Source: Beduini massiliensis
GTDB lineage: Bacteria; Bacillota_I; Bacilli_A; Erysipelotrichales; Coprobacillaceae
Length of the DNA: 64,000 bases
Assembly: GCF_000829905.1 (NCBI RefSeq)
Contig: NZ_CDPP01000005.1
Coordinates: 62,001-126,000, forward strand
Direction of reading: 5' to 3'
Positions within the stretch are counted from its first letter, which is position 1. Each line of letters starts with the position of its first letter. The notes below the pieces were generated by a model. That model was not told the DNA's origin, ran no database searches, and saw nothing but the letters and a program-made list of their open reading frames with translations. The position numbers were made by a program, and so were the translations under genes. Below are positions 9,137 to 17,766 of the stretch, piece by piece.

Positions 9137-10624
9137 ATGAACGTTCAGTCGTTGAAACGTTTATTGGCTACCGTCAAGAAGCATGTCGATGGGCGCAAAG
9201 CAATGTTTATTCCAATGATTAGTGTATTTTCCTTTTTAATTGTAGGGTATACCGCTTTAGATAAGGAGGCACCGATCATTGCAACTGATGAAATTAAACT
9301 TGCTTATGGTCAAGAACTAGATGCCAGTCGTTTATTGATTAGTGATAATCATGATGAAGTGGCAGATTTAGTCGTAGAAATGGATACCTCTCGTTTAGAT
9401 ATTCATCGTGTAGGTGATTATTATGTGAGTGTAACCGTAAGTGATCGTTGTAAAAATGAAGCAACTAAGGATGTTTTGGTACATGTTGTTGATGAAGAAA
9501 AACCAGAATTCACTTTAAATACCGCGAATAAGGATTTAATTAATGATAATGGTACTTTAAAAATTAACGTCAATGCACCAAGCGAATTATCTCATTACAT
9601 CTTAGCTAAAGATAATGCGGATGGAGATATTACAATGTTCATGAACATACTTCGTCCATTGGACACTTCAAAAGTAGGACCACAAGATGTTTTGGTAAGT
9701 GTAAGCGACTCTTCAGGAAATTACAATGAAGCAAGTTATCAATTTGTGATTACAGATGTTGAGGCACCAAAAGTAAACTGGATTTCCGGAAATGAAGTAG
9801 AGGCTGATTTTGGTCAAAACTTTGATTTAAGAGATTATGCGGAAATTGTCGATAATGCGGCAGATTTTGACGCATTAGCAATTGAGTTTGAATCAACAGT
9901 CGATACCCATCAAATTGGAACTTATGAAACTAAATTTACAGTAACAGATCCTTCTGGAAACAAAACAGAAGACAGTATTAAAGTAGAAGTAAAAGATTTA
10001 AGTGCACCGGTGATTATGGTGAGTCAAGATTCCTTTGAAATTACAACAGGAGAAAGTTTTGATGTACGCCCTTATATCGTAGCTGTCGACAATAAAGACG
10101 GTGATGTGACAGAAAATATTACGATCGATGGATATATTGATGTAAATACACCGGGTAACTATACTTTAATCATGTCTGTAAAAGATGAAGCTGGAAACGA
10201 AGCAAGTCGTTCAGTTTCAGTCACTGTAAATGAACCTTACATGGCACCATCTTTCTCTGCCTCAGGCGGTGGAAACGGATCAGTGACTTCTATCGGAGTT
10301 GGTAAAGTAGGCAGTCCTTATGTATATGGATCATCAGGTCCAACTGCATTTGACTGTTCAGGATTTACAAGCTATGTTTTCTCACAAGCAGGAATTTCTA
10401 TTGGACGTACAACCTATGCACAATATGCTGGGGGAAGTCAAGTAAATGATATTCAACCAGGTGATTTGCTGTTCTTTAATACAGTAGGATCTCTTGGACA
10501 TGTTGGTATTTATTTAGGTGACGGTCAAATGGTTCACTGTGGAAGTGAAGATACAGGAGTAGAAGTAACAAGCATCTATGGATCTTATTGGCAATCTACA
10601 TATGCAGGAGCAGTAAGATACTAG
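9137..10624 (+). CDS. Membrane-anchored NlpC/P60 peptidoglycan hydrolase with Ig-like repeats
   Basis: A 495-residue cell-wall enzyme. The ATG at 9137 follows a GGGGG ribosome site; a TTG one codon earlier is less likely. A basic start and one hydrophobic segment (about 22-40) form an uncleaved anchor or signal. Four tandem DUF5011/Ig-like modules of about 80 residues follow to about residue 370, each ending in a YxVSVTVSD or FxVTDxSGN strand pair. A short Ser/Gly linker leads to the C40 peptidase domain with catalytic C407 (FDCSGF), H455 (GHVGIYLG) and polar third residue H467. Such enzymes cut D-Glu-diamino acid bonds in wall peptides. The Ig arm probably spans the wall to position the catalytic domain. 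It has its own promoter and terminator. Confidence 0.92.
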   Translation: MNVQSLKRLLATVKKHVDGRKAMFIPMISVFSFLIVGYTALDKEAPIIATDEIKLAYGQELDASRLLISDNHDEVADLVVEMDTSRLDIHRVGDYYVSVTVSDRCKNEATKDVLVHVVDEEKPEFTLNTANKDLINDNGTLKINVNAPSELSHYILAKDNADGDITMFMNILRPLDTSKVGPQDVLVSVSDSSGNYNEASYQFVITDVEAPKVNWISGNEVEADFGQNFDLRDYAEIVDNAADFDALAIEFESTVDTHQIGTYETKFTVTDPSGNKTEDSIKVEVKDLSAPVIMVSQDSFEITTGESFDVRPYIVAVDNKDGDVTENITIDGYIDVNTPGNYTLIMSVKDEAGNEASRSVSVTVNEPYMAPSFSASGGGNGSVTSIGVGKVGSPYVYGSSGPTAFDCSGFTSYVFSQAGISIGRTTYAQYAGGSQVNDIQPGDLLFFNTVGSLGHVGIYLGDGQMVHCGSEDTGVEVTSIYGSYWQSTYAGAVRY

Positions 10625-10625
10625 A

Positions 10626-10659
10626 AAAAAGGAGTAACATTGTTTTGTTACTCTTTTTT
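10626..10659 (+). terminator. Rho-independent terminator
   Basis: GAGTAACA (10632-10639) pairs with TGTTACTC (10646-10653), followed by six T; an A run precedes it. Confidence 0.9.
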
Positions 10660-10694
10660 ATTTATGGTAAAGTAATGTTATAGGGGGGATATTC

Positions 10695-12155
10695 ATGAAA
10701 GTAGCGACAGCAAGGCAAATGAATGTGGTTGATGAGACATTAATTCATCAAAAGGGCTATTCTATTGAGCAGTTAGTGGAGATGGCAAGTCAATGCTTAT
10801 TAGAAGAAATGCCAAAAAGGCAGCGTTATTTTTTGTTGGCAGGCCCCGGTAATAATGGGGCAGATGTGCTCTCTTTGGCGAAATGTCTGATAGAAAACGG
10901 AAAAGACGTCTATGTTCGGCTTTTTTATTTCGATAATGCCAACTCTACAGTGCATCATTTTTATGAATTGATTAAAGATAAAGTGATTTTCGTTGAAAAA
11001 TGGGTTGAAGCTGAGGTAATCGTTGATGGTATTTTTGGTAACGGCCTATCAAGAGCGCTCGATATAAAACTGCAAAATGATTTAGAGCAGATCAATCAAA
11101 TGAACGGGATTCATATTGCGGTTGATAGTCCGACAGGAATTAATGCAACAAGCGGAGCTATGCAGTCGGTTTGCTTTCAAGCAGAGAAAACGATCACATT
11201 TATGTGCTATAAATTAGCTATGATGAATCCGGATCTAAGAAAATGGTTTGGTACGATTGTTGTCAAATCCTTTGGGATTGAGCAAGAAGGGATTGAACAT
11301 GCATTAATTGCGGAAATGATAGATCGAGATAGGGTAGCTTCCTTTTTTAGAATGAGAAAGAACCATGACCATAAGGGAATAAACGGAAAAATTACGCATT
11401 TTACTGGCAGTAAGGAATATACGGGAGCGGCTTGTCTGGCTTCCTTAGCCAGTGTTTATTCAGGCAGTGGGATCGTTAGAGTCTGCAGTGAGAGTGATGT
11501 TTTACGACAGGTAAAAGGACATAATTTGGAAGCCATCACATTAGATAGGACATTGTTTACTGCTGAAATGTTAGCCGGGCAGAATGCCTTGTTATGTGGC
11601 TGCGGCTGTGGTTGGAATGAGGCTACTCGAGAGATGATTCATTGCCTGATTCAAGAAAGTCGGGTTCCTTTAGTGATTGATGCAGATGGGATCAATGTGA
11701 TCAGTGAACATCCGGAATGGCTGTTAGAAAAACAATGCCCGATTATCCTGACACCGCATTTAGGCGAGTTTGCGCGTCTTTGTCCCAAGGCGACAGATTT
11801 AGAAACGGCAATACAAGCATTCGCAGATCGCTATGAGGTCATTATGGTGGTTAAAGGTCCCCATACAATTGTTTATGGAAATCACCGTTTTTATCGCAAT
11901 ACAACAGGAAATCCGGGGATGGCAACAGCAGGAATGGGGGATGTTTTAGCTGGGATGATCAGCAGTTTTTGTGGACAGGGCTATGACCCGCTGCAAGCGG
12001 CACAGCTAGGAGTATACCTTCACGGGTGGTGTGGAGATCAGCTTTATTTAAAGCATTACACAGTGCTGCCACATCGCTTAATAGAAATGATACCGGAAAT
12101 GATGAAGAGGTTAAATAATGAAAAAGATACTGATTGGGACCACGAATCCCTCTAA
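10695..12155 (+). CDS. nnrD: Bifunctional NAD(P)H-hydrate epimerase / ADP-dependent dehydratase
   Basis: A 486-residue metabolite-repair enzyme that restores NADH and NADPH from their hydrated forms. The N-terminal YjeF_N epimerase domain (about 1-210) has AGPGNNGADVLSLAK, VDGIFGNGLSR and AVDSPTGINATSG. The usual GNNGGDG loop reads GNNGADV, so epimerase activity may be altered. The C-terminal carbohydrate-kinase-like dehydratase domain starts at HKGINGKITHFTGS and has VIDADGINV, LTPHLGEF and NTTGNPGMATAGMGDVLAG, the ADP/hydrate-site signature. Its last 38 bases overlap the Ham1-like gene in another frame, so the two "housecleaning" enzymes are translationally linked. Confidence 0.93.
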   Translation: MKVATARQMNVVDETLIHQKGYSIEQLVEMASQCLLEEMPKRQRYFLLAGPGNNGADVLSLAKCLIENGKDVYVRLFYFDNANSTVHHFYELIKDKVIFVEKWVEAEVIVDGIFGNGLSRALDIKLQNDLEQINQMNGIHIAVDSPTGINATSGAMQSVCFQAEKTITFMCYKLAMMNPDLRKWFGTIVVKSFGIEQEGIEHALIAEMIDRDRVASFFRMRKNHDHKGINGKITHFTGSKEYTGAACLASLASVYSGSGIVRVCSESDVLRQVKGHNLEAITLDRTLFTAEMLAGQNALLCGCGCGWNEATREMIHCLIQESRVPLVIDADGINVISEHPEWLLEKQCPIILTPHLGEFARLCPKATDLETAIQAFADRYEVIMVVKGPHTIVYGNHRFYRNTTGNPGMATAGMGDVLAGMISSFCGQGYDPLQAAQLGVYLHGWCGDQLYLKHYTVLPHRLIEMIPEMMKRLNNEKDTDWDHESL

Positions 12156-12723
12156 AATAAAAAAATACCAAGATTATCTCTCGGATTTTGATATCGAATG
12201 GTATACATTAAAAGATTTGGGGATTGAAACGATTCCTGAAGAAACGGGACTTACACCAAAAGAAAACGCAGAAATCAAAGCCCGTTATTACGGACAATTC
12301 TTTGATAGTGTCATCTGCAACGATTCGGGATTATATTTTCTTGATTTTCCACTGGATGCCCCAATCCAACCGGGATTATACATACGCCGGGTTGAGGGGA
12401 AAGAACTGAGTGATGAAGAAATGATCGCCTATTATAGTCAGCTTGCTCATCAGCATGGCGGAAAAATACTCGCCAGCTATATTCAAGGAGTGGCAGTTTA
12501 TGAACAGGGAGAGCTATCCTCTTTCGTAGAGTATGATGAGTTTAACCGCTATTATGCGTTTTATTTGAATGATCATATCGTAGATACCTATACACCGGGA
12601 TGGCCCTTAGATGCGTTGTATAGTTCAACAGGTTTTTTCGACGAAGAAGAGACAAATTTAAAAAAACAGGACTATGATCAACGTTTCCGCGGATTTCTTA
12701 TTGACAGTTTAAAGTTAAAATAG
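12118..12723 (+). CDS. Non-canonical purine NTP pyrophosphatase, RdgB/HAM1-like
   Basis: A 201-residue protein. The N-terminal half matches the Ham1/ITPase fold: GTTNPSKIKKYQ near the start (nucleotide-phosphate lysine region), ENAEIKARYYG at about 50-60 and the catalytic ICNDSGLYF at about 66-74. The C-terminal half is divergent and lacks the usual SHR nucleoside-specificity motif, so specificity is uncertain. The expected role is hydrolysis of ITP/XTP or other odd NTPs to monophosphates. The start ATG lies inside the 3' end of the hydrate-repair gene, with AAGAGG upstream. A hairpin shared with the convergent gene ends it. Confidence 0.85.
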   Translation: MKKILIGTTNPSKIKKYQDYLSDFDIEWYTLKDLGIETIPEETGLTPKENAEIKARYYGQFFDSVICNDSGLYFLDFPLDAPIQPGLYIRRVEGKELSDEEMIAYYSQLAHQHGGKILASYIQGVAVYEQGELSSFVEYDEFNRYYAFYLNDHIVDTYTPGWPLDALYSSTGFFDEEETNLKKQDYDQRFRGFLIDSLKLK

Positions 12724-12745
12724 TTTGACACATGTCAAACTATTT
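12718..12745. terminator. Bidirectional terminator hairpin
   Basis: AAATAGTTTGACA and TGTCAAACTATTT form a perfect 13-base inverted repeat around CA. The stop codons of the two convergent genes (12721-12723 and 12740-12742) both lie within it, so it can serve both strands. Confidence 0.75.
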
Positions 12746-13513
12746 CATCTTAATCATGCTGACGTTACGTCCGCATTTTTTATTTTTGCGATAGCTGAAA
12801 AAAAGATCGTTATCCTTGATAGTACAATATTCACTAATTGTGATATGCTCTTTTAAAACACCGCAGAGCAATAATTGTTTTTCCACCAATCCTTTGGCAT
12901 TGAACAGATATTTACCGTTTTCTTTTGCCTGATAGTACTCATGCGCATCAAACGACATTTGATGAATCGATTCAATGACATCAATGCCTACTTCAAAACG
13001 CTCGTAATTGATACTAGGACCGATGTATGCGTAGATTTCTTTAGGATCACAATGTTCATTTTCGATTAAATGTGTGATTGTTTTTAAAGTGATCTCGTTT
13101 ACGTTGCCTTTCCATCCTGAATGGATAGAAGCAATCAATTCCTGATCCTTTGCGTAAATCAGTACCGGAGTGCAATCGGCATGAAAACTAAGTAAGTAAA
13201 GATCTTTGTCACGGGTATACATCGCATCATAATTATAAAAGGCATCATCAAAAGAATACATCCCACGCCCGCCGTCTTCTTTTGTCACTTTCAACAGTCG
13301 AGTAGAGTGAGTTTGACGTGTTGCGACCATATGATTAAGATCGGTATGCAGATAATCGGCTAAAAGCTGTCTGTTTTTTAAAACGCATTCCGGATCATCC
13401 CCAACATTAAAACTTAAATTTAACCCCTCGCAGTCGCCTTTGCTAAATCCCCCTTTACGGGTGAGACTGTAAGCTTCGATCTGACTAAAGGGTGACCAAG
13501 GTATTAATTTCAT
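12740..13513 (-). CDS. Laccase-domain protein YlmD/YfiH (purine nucleoside phosphorylase/polyphenol oxidase family)
   Basis: A 257-residue cytosolic protein of the COG1496 family. Metal-site motifs are present: TRQTHSTRL, HADCTPVLIY and SIHSGWKGN, giving the His/Cys/His cluster that binds zinc or copper. LNLSFNVGDDPECV near residue 32 is the other family signature. Members were first called polyphenol oxidases and are now known as purine nucleoside phosphorylases/adenosine deaminases. A ribosome site AAGGAGAAAA precedes the start. In many Firmicutes the homologue lies in the division cluster next to ylmE/sepF; here it is detached and convergent with the HAM1-like gene. Confidence 0.92.
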   Translation of the reverse strand: MKLIPWSPFSQIEAYSLTRKGGFSKGDCEGLNLSFNVGDDPECVLKNRQLLADYLHTDLNHMVATRQTHSTRLLKVTKEDGGRGMYSFDDAFYNYDAMYTRDKDLYLLSFHADCTPVLIYAKDQELIASIHSGWKGNVNEITLKTITHLIENEHCDPKEIYAYIGPSINYERFEVGIDVIESIHQMSFDAHEYYQAKENGKYLFNAKGLVEKQLLLCGVLKEHITISEYCTIKDNDLFFSYRKNKKCGRNVSMIKMK

Positions 13514-13546
13514 ATTTTTTCTCCTTTATCTGTACACTCGCCTTGC

Positions 13547-13572
13547 ACCTTTTTTTGCAGAAACATATATTA
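13547..13572 (+). promoter_or_regulatory. Candidate promoter of the Cys-rich gene, sigma-A or sporulation type
   Basis: CATATATTA (13564-13572) fits the sigma-K -10 pattern CATANNNTA, with AC 15 bases upstream. The same DNA can be read as TTGCAC (13543-13548), 17 bases, TATATT. Either would start the RNA almost at the ribosome site, so the call is tentative. Confidence 0.3.
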
Positions 13573-13590
13573 CATTAGGAGGTGAGTGAA

Positions 13591-13911
13591 ATGAATTGCT
13601 ATAATCAAGCATGTCAATGTCAGCAAGGTGGATGTATCCAGCCAACTTGCGGATGCCGTAATACTGGATGCTCATGTGGAATGGGAGGAAGTGCTGCCGC
13701 TTACAACGCAGGATGTGGTTGTGGATGCGGAACAGGTGGATGCCCAAGACCACAGCCAGTTGTAATGCCAACACAAGTTTGCGTACAAAGAAGAGTGACT
13801 CCTCAAGAACAACCTGTTATTGTTCCTATTGAAAGACGTACAATCAATCAATGCTGTTACTATCCAAGATACTATCCAGTATATCAAAATTCTTATTATA
13901 CACAATTTTAA
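13591..13911 (+). CDS. Cys/Gly-rich N-terminus, Tyr-rich C-terminus; possible spore or surface structural protein
   Basis: A 106-residue protein. I chose the ATG at 13591 because AGGAGGTG lies 7 bases upstream; an in-frame GTG at 13582 overlaps that site. Residues 1-52 hold about 15 cysteines among Gly, Gln and Asn, often as CGC or CxC. The middle is a Pro/Val/Gln/Arg segment without Cys (about 55-88). The end is CCYYPRYYPVYQNSYY, rich in Tyr. No signal peptide or membrane helix is seen. The composition resembles spore-coat or cross-linked structural proteins, which fits a spore-former, but I recognise no named family. A metal-binding role is an alternative. It is a single gene with its own terminator. 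Confidence 0.7.
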   Translation: MNCYNQACQCQQGGCIQPTCGCRNTGCSCGMGGSAAAYNAGCGCGCGTGGCPRPQPVVMPTQVCVQRRVTPQEQPVIVPIERRTINQCCYYPRYYPVYQNSYYTQF

Positions 13912-13912
13912 T

Positions 13913-13942
13913 AAAACAGGTGCCTCAGGCATCTGTTTTTTT
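13913..13942. terminator. Terminator hairpin shared by convergent genes
   Basis: AAAACAG and TGCC pair with GGCA and CTGTTTT, with a short bulge on one side and loop TCA, followed by T on the plus strand and preceded by A. The rqcH stop codon lies in the loop. Confidence 0.75.
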
Positions 13943-15571
13943 GATTTCCGTTAAACAATCACTATCCGGATCAATGTAAATTGTTTTGTACTTACTGAGA
14001 ATGACTTGCCCGGGTTTTCCTCCGCTAGGACGTTTCAAAGATTTAACAGGAGCATAATTGATAGGAACACTGCTGCTGTTTTTTCCTTTTGAATAATATG
14101 CAGCTAATTTTGCGGCTAGACGCATTGTGTATTCATCGGGGTTATCCCAAGCGACGACCACGTGGCTGCCGGGCATGTCTTTGGCATGGAACCAAAGATG
14201 ATTCTTATTAGCAAAATGGAATGTAAGATAATCGTTTTGCATATTGTTTTTTCCAATATAGATTGTCACCTGATCTTTTGTCTGATAGGTTTCAAACTGC
14301 GGTTTTTTCTTCTTTATTTTTCCATTTGTCTTTTTTCTTTTAAGATAACCCAGATTTTCAAGTTCTTCTTTGATTTCCAAAGCATCGTTGTAGTTCGCAT
14401 TTTCCATCAGACAGATCAAAGAATCGAAATAATCGATTTCTGCCTGTGTTAGTGCAATCTGCTCATTTAATACGGCAATCGAGTTCTTTGCCTTTTGATA
14501 TCGGTTATAATATTTTTTAGCGTTTGCCTTACCGTCTAAACGTTCATCAAGTTCAATAGTCATCATCGTATCATCATAGTAATTTTCTACTTCGATCGAA
14601 CGCATGCCTTTTTTTAATAGGGGCAGGGAAGCAAATAATAAATCTCCCTTAATGCGATAATCATCACTGTTTTGAGAATCAAATAAGGTCTGCTCTAATT
14701 TATAAAGCTTGTTTTTATTTTTATTTAATTCACTTTGAAGATAACGCTCCAGATCAGAGGTTTGCTGTTTGATTCTTTCTTTCACATCGGCATCTTTAAA
14801 ATAGCGATCTAATCCATCAAATAAAGGATATTCTGTTGTTTCACCTTGTAAATGAGTGAGCGGAAGCAAATGAAAATATTCTTTTTTAGAAGTAGCGGTT
14901 ATATAAAGCGAGCGGCTCTGATCCAACAGCTTCATTAAATCGGAAAAAGATTCCCCTTGTTCCATTCTGAATAGAAGTTCTCTTGATAAAATCGGAGAAA
15001 CTCCTAAGCAAGTTTTATTTAAGTTGTCGCTAAAGATGTCGGTTTGTTCAAAAGGATTGAGCTTTCCTTTTTGCATCGGCGGCAATTCATAAAGCGCACC
15101 GGGCTGCAGGAAACGAACAGTATTCATGCTGGGACTGATTCTTTTTAAACAATCGATGATCTTTAAAGAAGCATCACATAAAACAAAATTAGAATGTTTT
15201 CCCATGATTTCGATAAAAGCATAAAGTGTTACTAAATCTCCCAACTCATTACGCGTTAAAAAAGTAAATTTCATAATACGGTCTAAACCGATCTGTTCGA
15301 TTTCTTTGATATGACACCCTTCCAAATGCTTTCTTAAAAGCATGACCAGCTGCTGTGGGATTGCCGGAGTCGGATAGTTTTCGTTTGTTAAAGCCACACG
15401 TGCATATGTCGGGTGGCAGGAAACCAGCAGTTTTACATTTTTCTGATTTGCTCGTATATGAAAAAGCAATTCATAATTTGAGACTTGATATATTTTATTG
15501 ATTCTGCCTGCCATTAACTGTTCTTTTAAACTTTTTGTAACGGCATGCATCATGATTCCATCATAAGCCAT
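13925..15571 (-). CDS. rqcH: Rqc2/NFACT-family ribosome rescue protein RqcH
   Basis: A 548-residue protein that binds stalled 50S subunits and directs C-terminal Ala tailing of stuck peptides; it was formerly called a fibronectin-binding protein (FbpA). The NFACT-N domain opens with AYDGIMMHAVTKSL, and D97-R98 (GLDRIM) match the Asp-Arg pair required for tailing. A long coiled coil covers about 270-400. A basic linker (KRKKTNGKIKKKK, near 425) precedes the NFACT-R domain, with HLWFHAKDMPGSHVVV near 475. The length is normal. GGAAGGTGAT is the ribosome site. It is divergent from gmk, as in the yloA-gmk neighbourhood of Bacillus. Confidence 0.95.
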   Translation of the reverse strand: MAYDGIMMHAVTKSLKEQLMAGRINKIYQVSNYELLFHIRANQKNVKLLVSCHPTYARVALTNENYPTPAIPQQLVMLLRKHLEGCHIKEIEQIGLDRIMKFTFLTRNELGDLVTLYAFIEIMGKHSNFVLCDASLKIIDCLKRISPSMNTVRFLQPGALYELPPMQKGKLNPFEQTDIFSDNLNKTCLGVSPILSRELLFRMEQGESFSDLMKLLDQSRSLYITATSKKEYFHLLPLTHLQGETTEYPLFDGLDRYFKDADVKERIKQQTSDLERYLQSELNKNKNKLYKLEQTLFDSQNSDDYRIKGDLLFASLPLLKKGMRSIEVENYYDDTMMTIELDERLDGKANAKKYYNRYQKAKNSIAVLNEQIALTQAEIDYFDSLICLMENANYNDALEIKEELENLGYLKRKKTNGKIKKKKPQFETYQTKDQVTIYIGKNNMQNDYLTFHFANKNHLWFHAKDMPGSHVVVAWDNPDEYTMRLAAKLAAYYSKGKNSSSVPINYAPVKSLKRPSGGKPGQVILSKYKTIYIDPDSDCLTEIKKTDA

Positions 15572-15634
15572 TTTTTATCACCTTCCCCATTATAGCATAA
15601 ATTCCGGTTGTTTCTACTTTAATAGCAAAAACAT

Positions 15635-15663
15635 TTGACAATAAGGAACGTTTTTTGTATCCT
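15635..15663 (+). promoter_or_regulatory. Sigma-A promoter of gmk
   Basis: Perfect TTGACA (15635-15640), a 17-base spacer and TATCCT (15658-15663), 22 bases before the GTG start. Confidence 0.75.
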
Positions 15664-15685
15664 TTAATAAAAGGTGGTGTTACTT

Positions 15686-16261
15686 GTGGCCAAGGGGAAA
15701 TTAATCATTTTAAGTGGGCCAAGCGGAGTCGGAAAAGGGACTGTCAGAGCATCTTTATTTGAAGATGAATCTTTGAATCTTGCTTATTCGATTTCAATGA
15801 CAACACGTCTTCCAAGAGTGGGGGAACGTGATGGGATCGATTATTTTTTTGTGAGTCAGGAAGAATTTCAAAGAAAAATCGATGAAGACGGATTTTTAGA
15901 ATATGCGCAGTTTGTTGGAAATTGCTATGGAACGCCTAAAGATTATGTCGATCAATTGCTGAATGATGGGAAAAACGTAGTGCTGGAAATAGAAGTGCAA
16001 GGAGCTTTGCAGGTCATGAAGAAATGCCCGGAAGCGTTGACAATCTTCTTAGTACCGCCTTCAATGGATGAGTTGGAGAAACGTATTCGCGGAAGAAGAA
16101 CAGAAGAAGAAGATATCGTAAGACAGCGCTTAGATAAAGCGAAAAGAGAAATTGCGACACAAAATGAATATAAATATGTAGTGTGCAACGATGATGTCGA
16201 AGAAGCGAAAAATAAAATTGCAGAAATCATTAAAATGAATGCAAATGTGTTAACGAAATAA
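15686..16261 (+). CDS. gmk: Guanylate kinase
   Basis: A 191-residue enzyme that converts GMP to GDP with ATP. The P-loop is GPSGVGKG at 11-18. The GMP-binding region has STTR-like SMTTRLPRVGERDG and DYFFVSQEEF, and the lid has RGRRTEEED. I chose the GTG at 15686 because AAGGTGG lies 8 bases upstream; two earlier in-frame GTGs overlap that site. It has its own promoter and a terminator right after the stop. The usual following genes (rpoZ, coaBC) are absent and a Y-family polymerase takes their place. Confidence 0.96.
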   Translation: MAKGKLIILSGPSGVGKGTVRASLFEDESLNLAYSISMTTRLPRVGERDGIDYFFVSQEEFQRKIDEDGFLEYAQFVGNCYGTPKDYVDQLLNDGKNVVLEIEVQGALQVMKKCPEALTIFLVPPSMDELEKRIRGRRTEEEDIVRQRLDKAKREIATQNEYKYVVCNDDVEEAKNKIAEIIKMNANVLTK

Positions 16262-16271
16262 AGATACATAG

Positions 16272-16293
16272 ACAGCCGAGGGGCTGTTTTTTT
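16272..16293 (+). terminator. Rho-independent terminator of gmk
   Basis: ACAGCC (16272-16277) pairs with GGCTGT (16282-16287) around a GAGG loop, followed by a seven-T run. Confidence 0.85.
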
Positions 16294-16356
16294 ATGGCTG
16301 CCTGAGAGTTGAATGCAGATCAAATTTTAGGGTATGGTAATAGTGAGGTGATCAAG

Positions 16357-17649
16357 ATGTGGGAAAGGGCAATTCTCCATGCCGATATTAATCATTGCTA
16401 TGCTCAGATTGAGGAAATGCGAGATGCATTGCTTGCTCAAATACCGATGGCGGTAGGCGGTCATGAAGAATTTCGCCATGGGATTATTTTAGCCAAAAAC
16501 GATCTCGCCAAAAAATATCGGATTAAAACCGGTGAATCTTTGCGAGAGGCTTATAAAAAATGTCCGCATTTAAAGATTATACATCCCGACTATGATCTTT
16601 ATTTAGCAATCAGTGAACAGGTAAAGGAAATCTATCGTCGTTACAGTGACAAAGTAGAATCTTTTGGTTTAGATGAAGCTTGGATCGATGTGACTCATTC
16701 GCAAACTTTGTTTGGGAATCCGATTGAAATTGCTCGGAAAATTCGGATGGAAGTCTATCATGAATTAGGATTGACGATTTCGATAGGAATCAGTTTTAAT
16801 AAAGTGTTTGCGAAAATGGCATCAGATATGGATAAGCATCATGGTATTACGGTCATTACATCAGAAAATTATCGGGAACGCTTGTGGGGACTGCCAATCG
16901 AAGCGATGTTTTATGTGGGGCAAGCAACCGCAATCAAACTGCGGGCAAGAGGAATTGGCACCATCGGGCAATTAGCCAATACACCTAGAATCTATTTGAA
17001 ATCCTTTTTAGGTAAGCCGGGAGAATGGATTTGGGAGTTTGCGAATGGGTTTGATGAGAGTGAAGTAGCGGAATCTGAGCAGCTGCCAATGATAAAATCT
17101 GTAGGCAACAGTATTACTGCGATTCACGATCTGGAAACGGCAGAAGAACTAAAGATGGTATTTCGTGTATTATCGGAATCTGTCGCGGCTCGATTGCGGC
17201 AGCTGGATAAAAAAGGAAGTGTTGTCAGTATTTACTTGAGAACGAATGGATTCGATCGCTGCAGCCGACAAATAAAATCAGACTATCTGATCGATACCAG
17301 TGATGCCATCATGGAATGTGTTGAGCGCTTGCTGAAAGCATATCTCCCTTTGAAAGGAGATGGTACGTTTGGAACTGCCTATCGCAGCATTGGTTTGGCA
17401 GTATCCAAACTGCAAAAAGATGCACATAAAATTCAGTTGAGTCTTTTTGAAAATGAAAACAGAACGATGCATAATCGTGATTTGGAAGTAGCGATCGAAA
17501 AGATCAGAGAAAAATACGGATCTGATAAAATTAAACGCTGTATCATGATGAAAGATAAAGAATTGACCGGATTTGATCCTAAAAAAGATCATGTGATTCA
17601 TCCTATGGGATTCTTTGGATATTCAGATCGTTCCCCAAAATCAGGCTGA
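16357..17649 (+). CDS. Y-family (DinB/UmuC-type) translesion DNA polymerase
   Basis: A 430-residue polymerase. The ATG at 16357 follows GAGGTGATC. Catalytic carboxylates are D10 (LHADIN) and D106-E107 (SFGLDEAW). A GISFNKVFAKMASDMDKHHG stretch at about 144-163 is the palm/fingers signature. A helix-hairpin-helix thumb follows near 190-215. A beta-clamp box QLSLF is at 360-364. The steric-gate region reads HADINHCYAQ. The 430 residues are slightly longer than typical DinB, and the sequence between 240 and 430 is of the Gram-positive UmuC-like group; which of the two it is cannot be decided here. It has its own terminator. Confidence 0.92.
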   Translation: MWERAILHADINHCYAQIEEMRDALLAQIPMAVGGHEEFRHGIILAKNDLAKKYRIKTGESLREAYKKCPHLKIIHPDYDLYLAISEQVKEIYRRYSDKVESFGLDEAWIDVTHSQTLFGNPIEIARKIRMEVYHELGLTISIGISFNKVFAKMASDMDKHHGITVITSENYRERLWGLPIEAMFYVGQATAIKLRARGIGTIGQLANTPRIYLKSFLGKPGEWIWEFANGFDESEVAESEQLPMIKSVGNSITAIHDLETAEELKMVFRVLSESVAARLRQLDKKGSVVSIYLRTNGFDRCSRQIKSDYLIDTSDAIMECVERLLKAYLPLKGDGTFGTAYRSIGLAVSKLQKDAHKIQLSLFENENRTMHNRDLEVAIEKIREKYGSDKIKRCIMMKDKELTGFDPKKDHVIHPMGFFGYSDRSPKSG

Positions 17650-17666
17650 AAACGGTCTGTTTTTTT
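17642..17666 (+). terminator. Rho-independent terminator
   Basis: CAGGCTG and CGGTCTG pair (two G-U) around AAAA, followed by seven T. It overlaps the polymerase stop codon. Confidence 0.75.
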
Positions 17667-17766
17667 ATGATTTTAAAAAAGTTTAAATATCTTTGCGGCA
17701 TCATCGGTAATAGTGGAATTTCAGCAGGTTTTTTGATACAATAAATAAGATAGGGAGGTAATGCAC

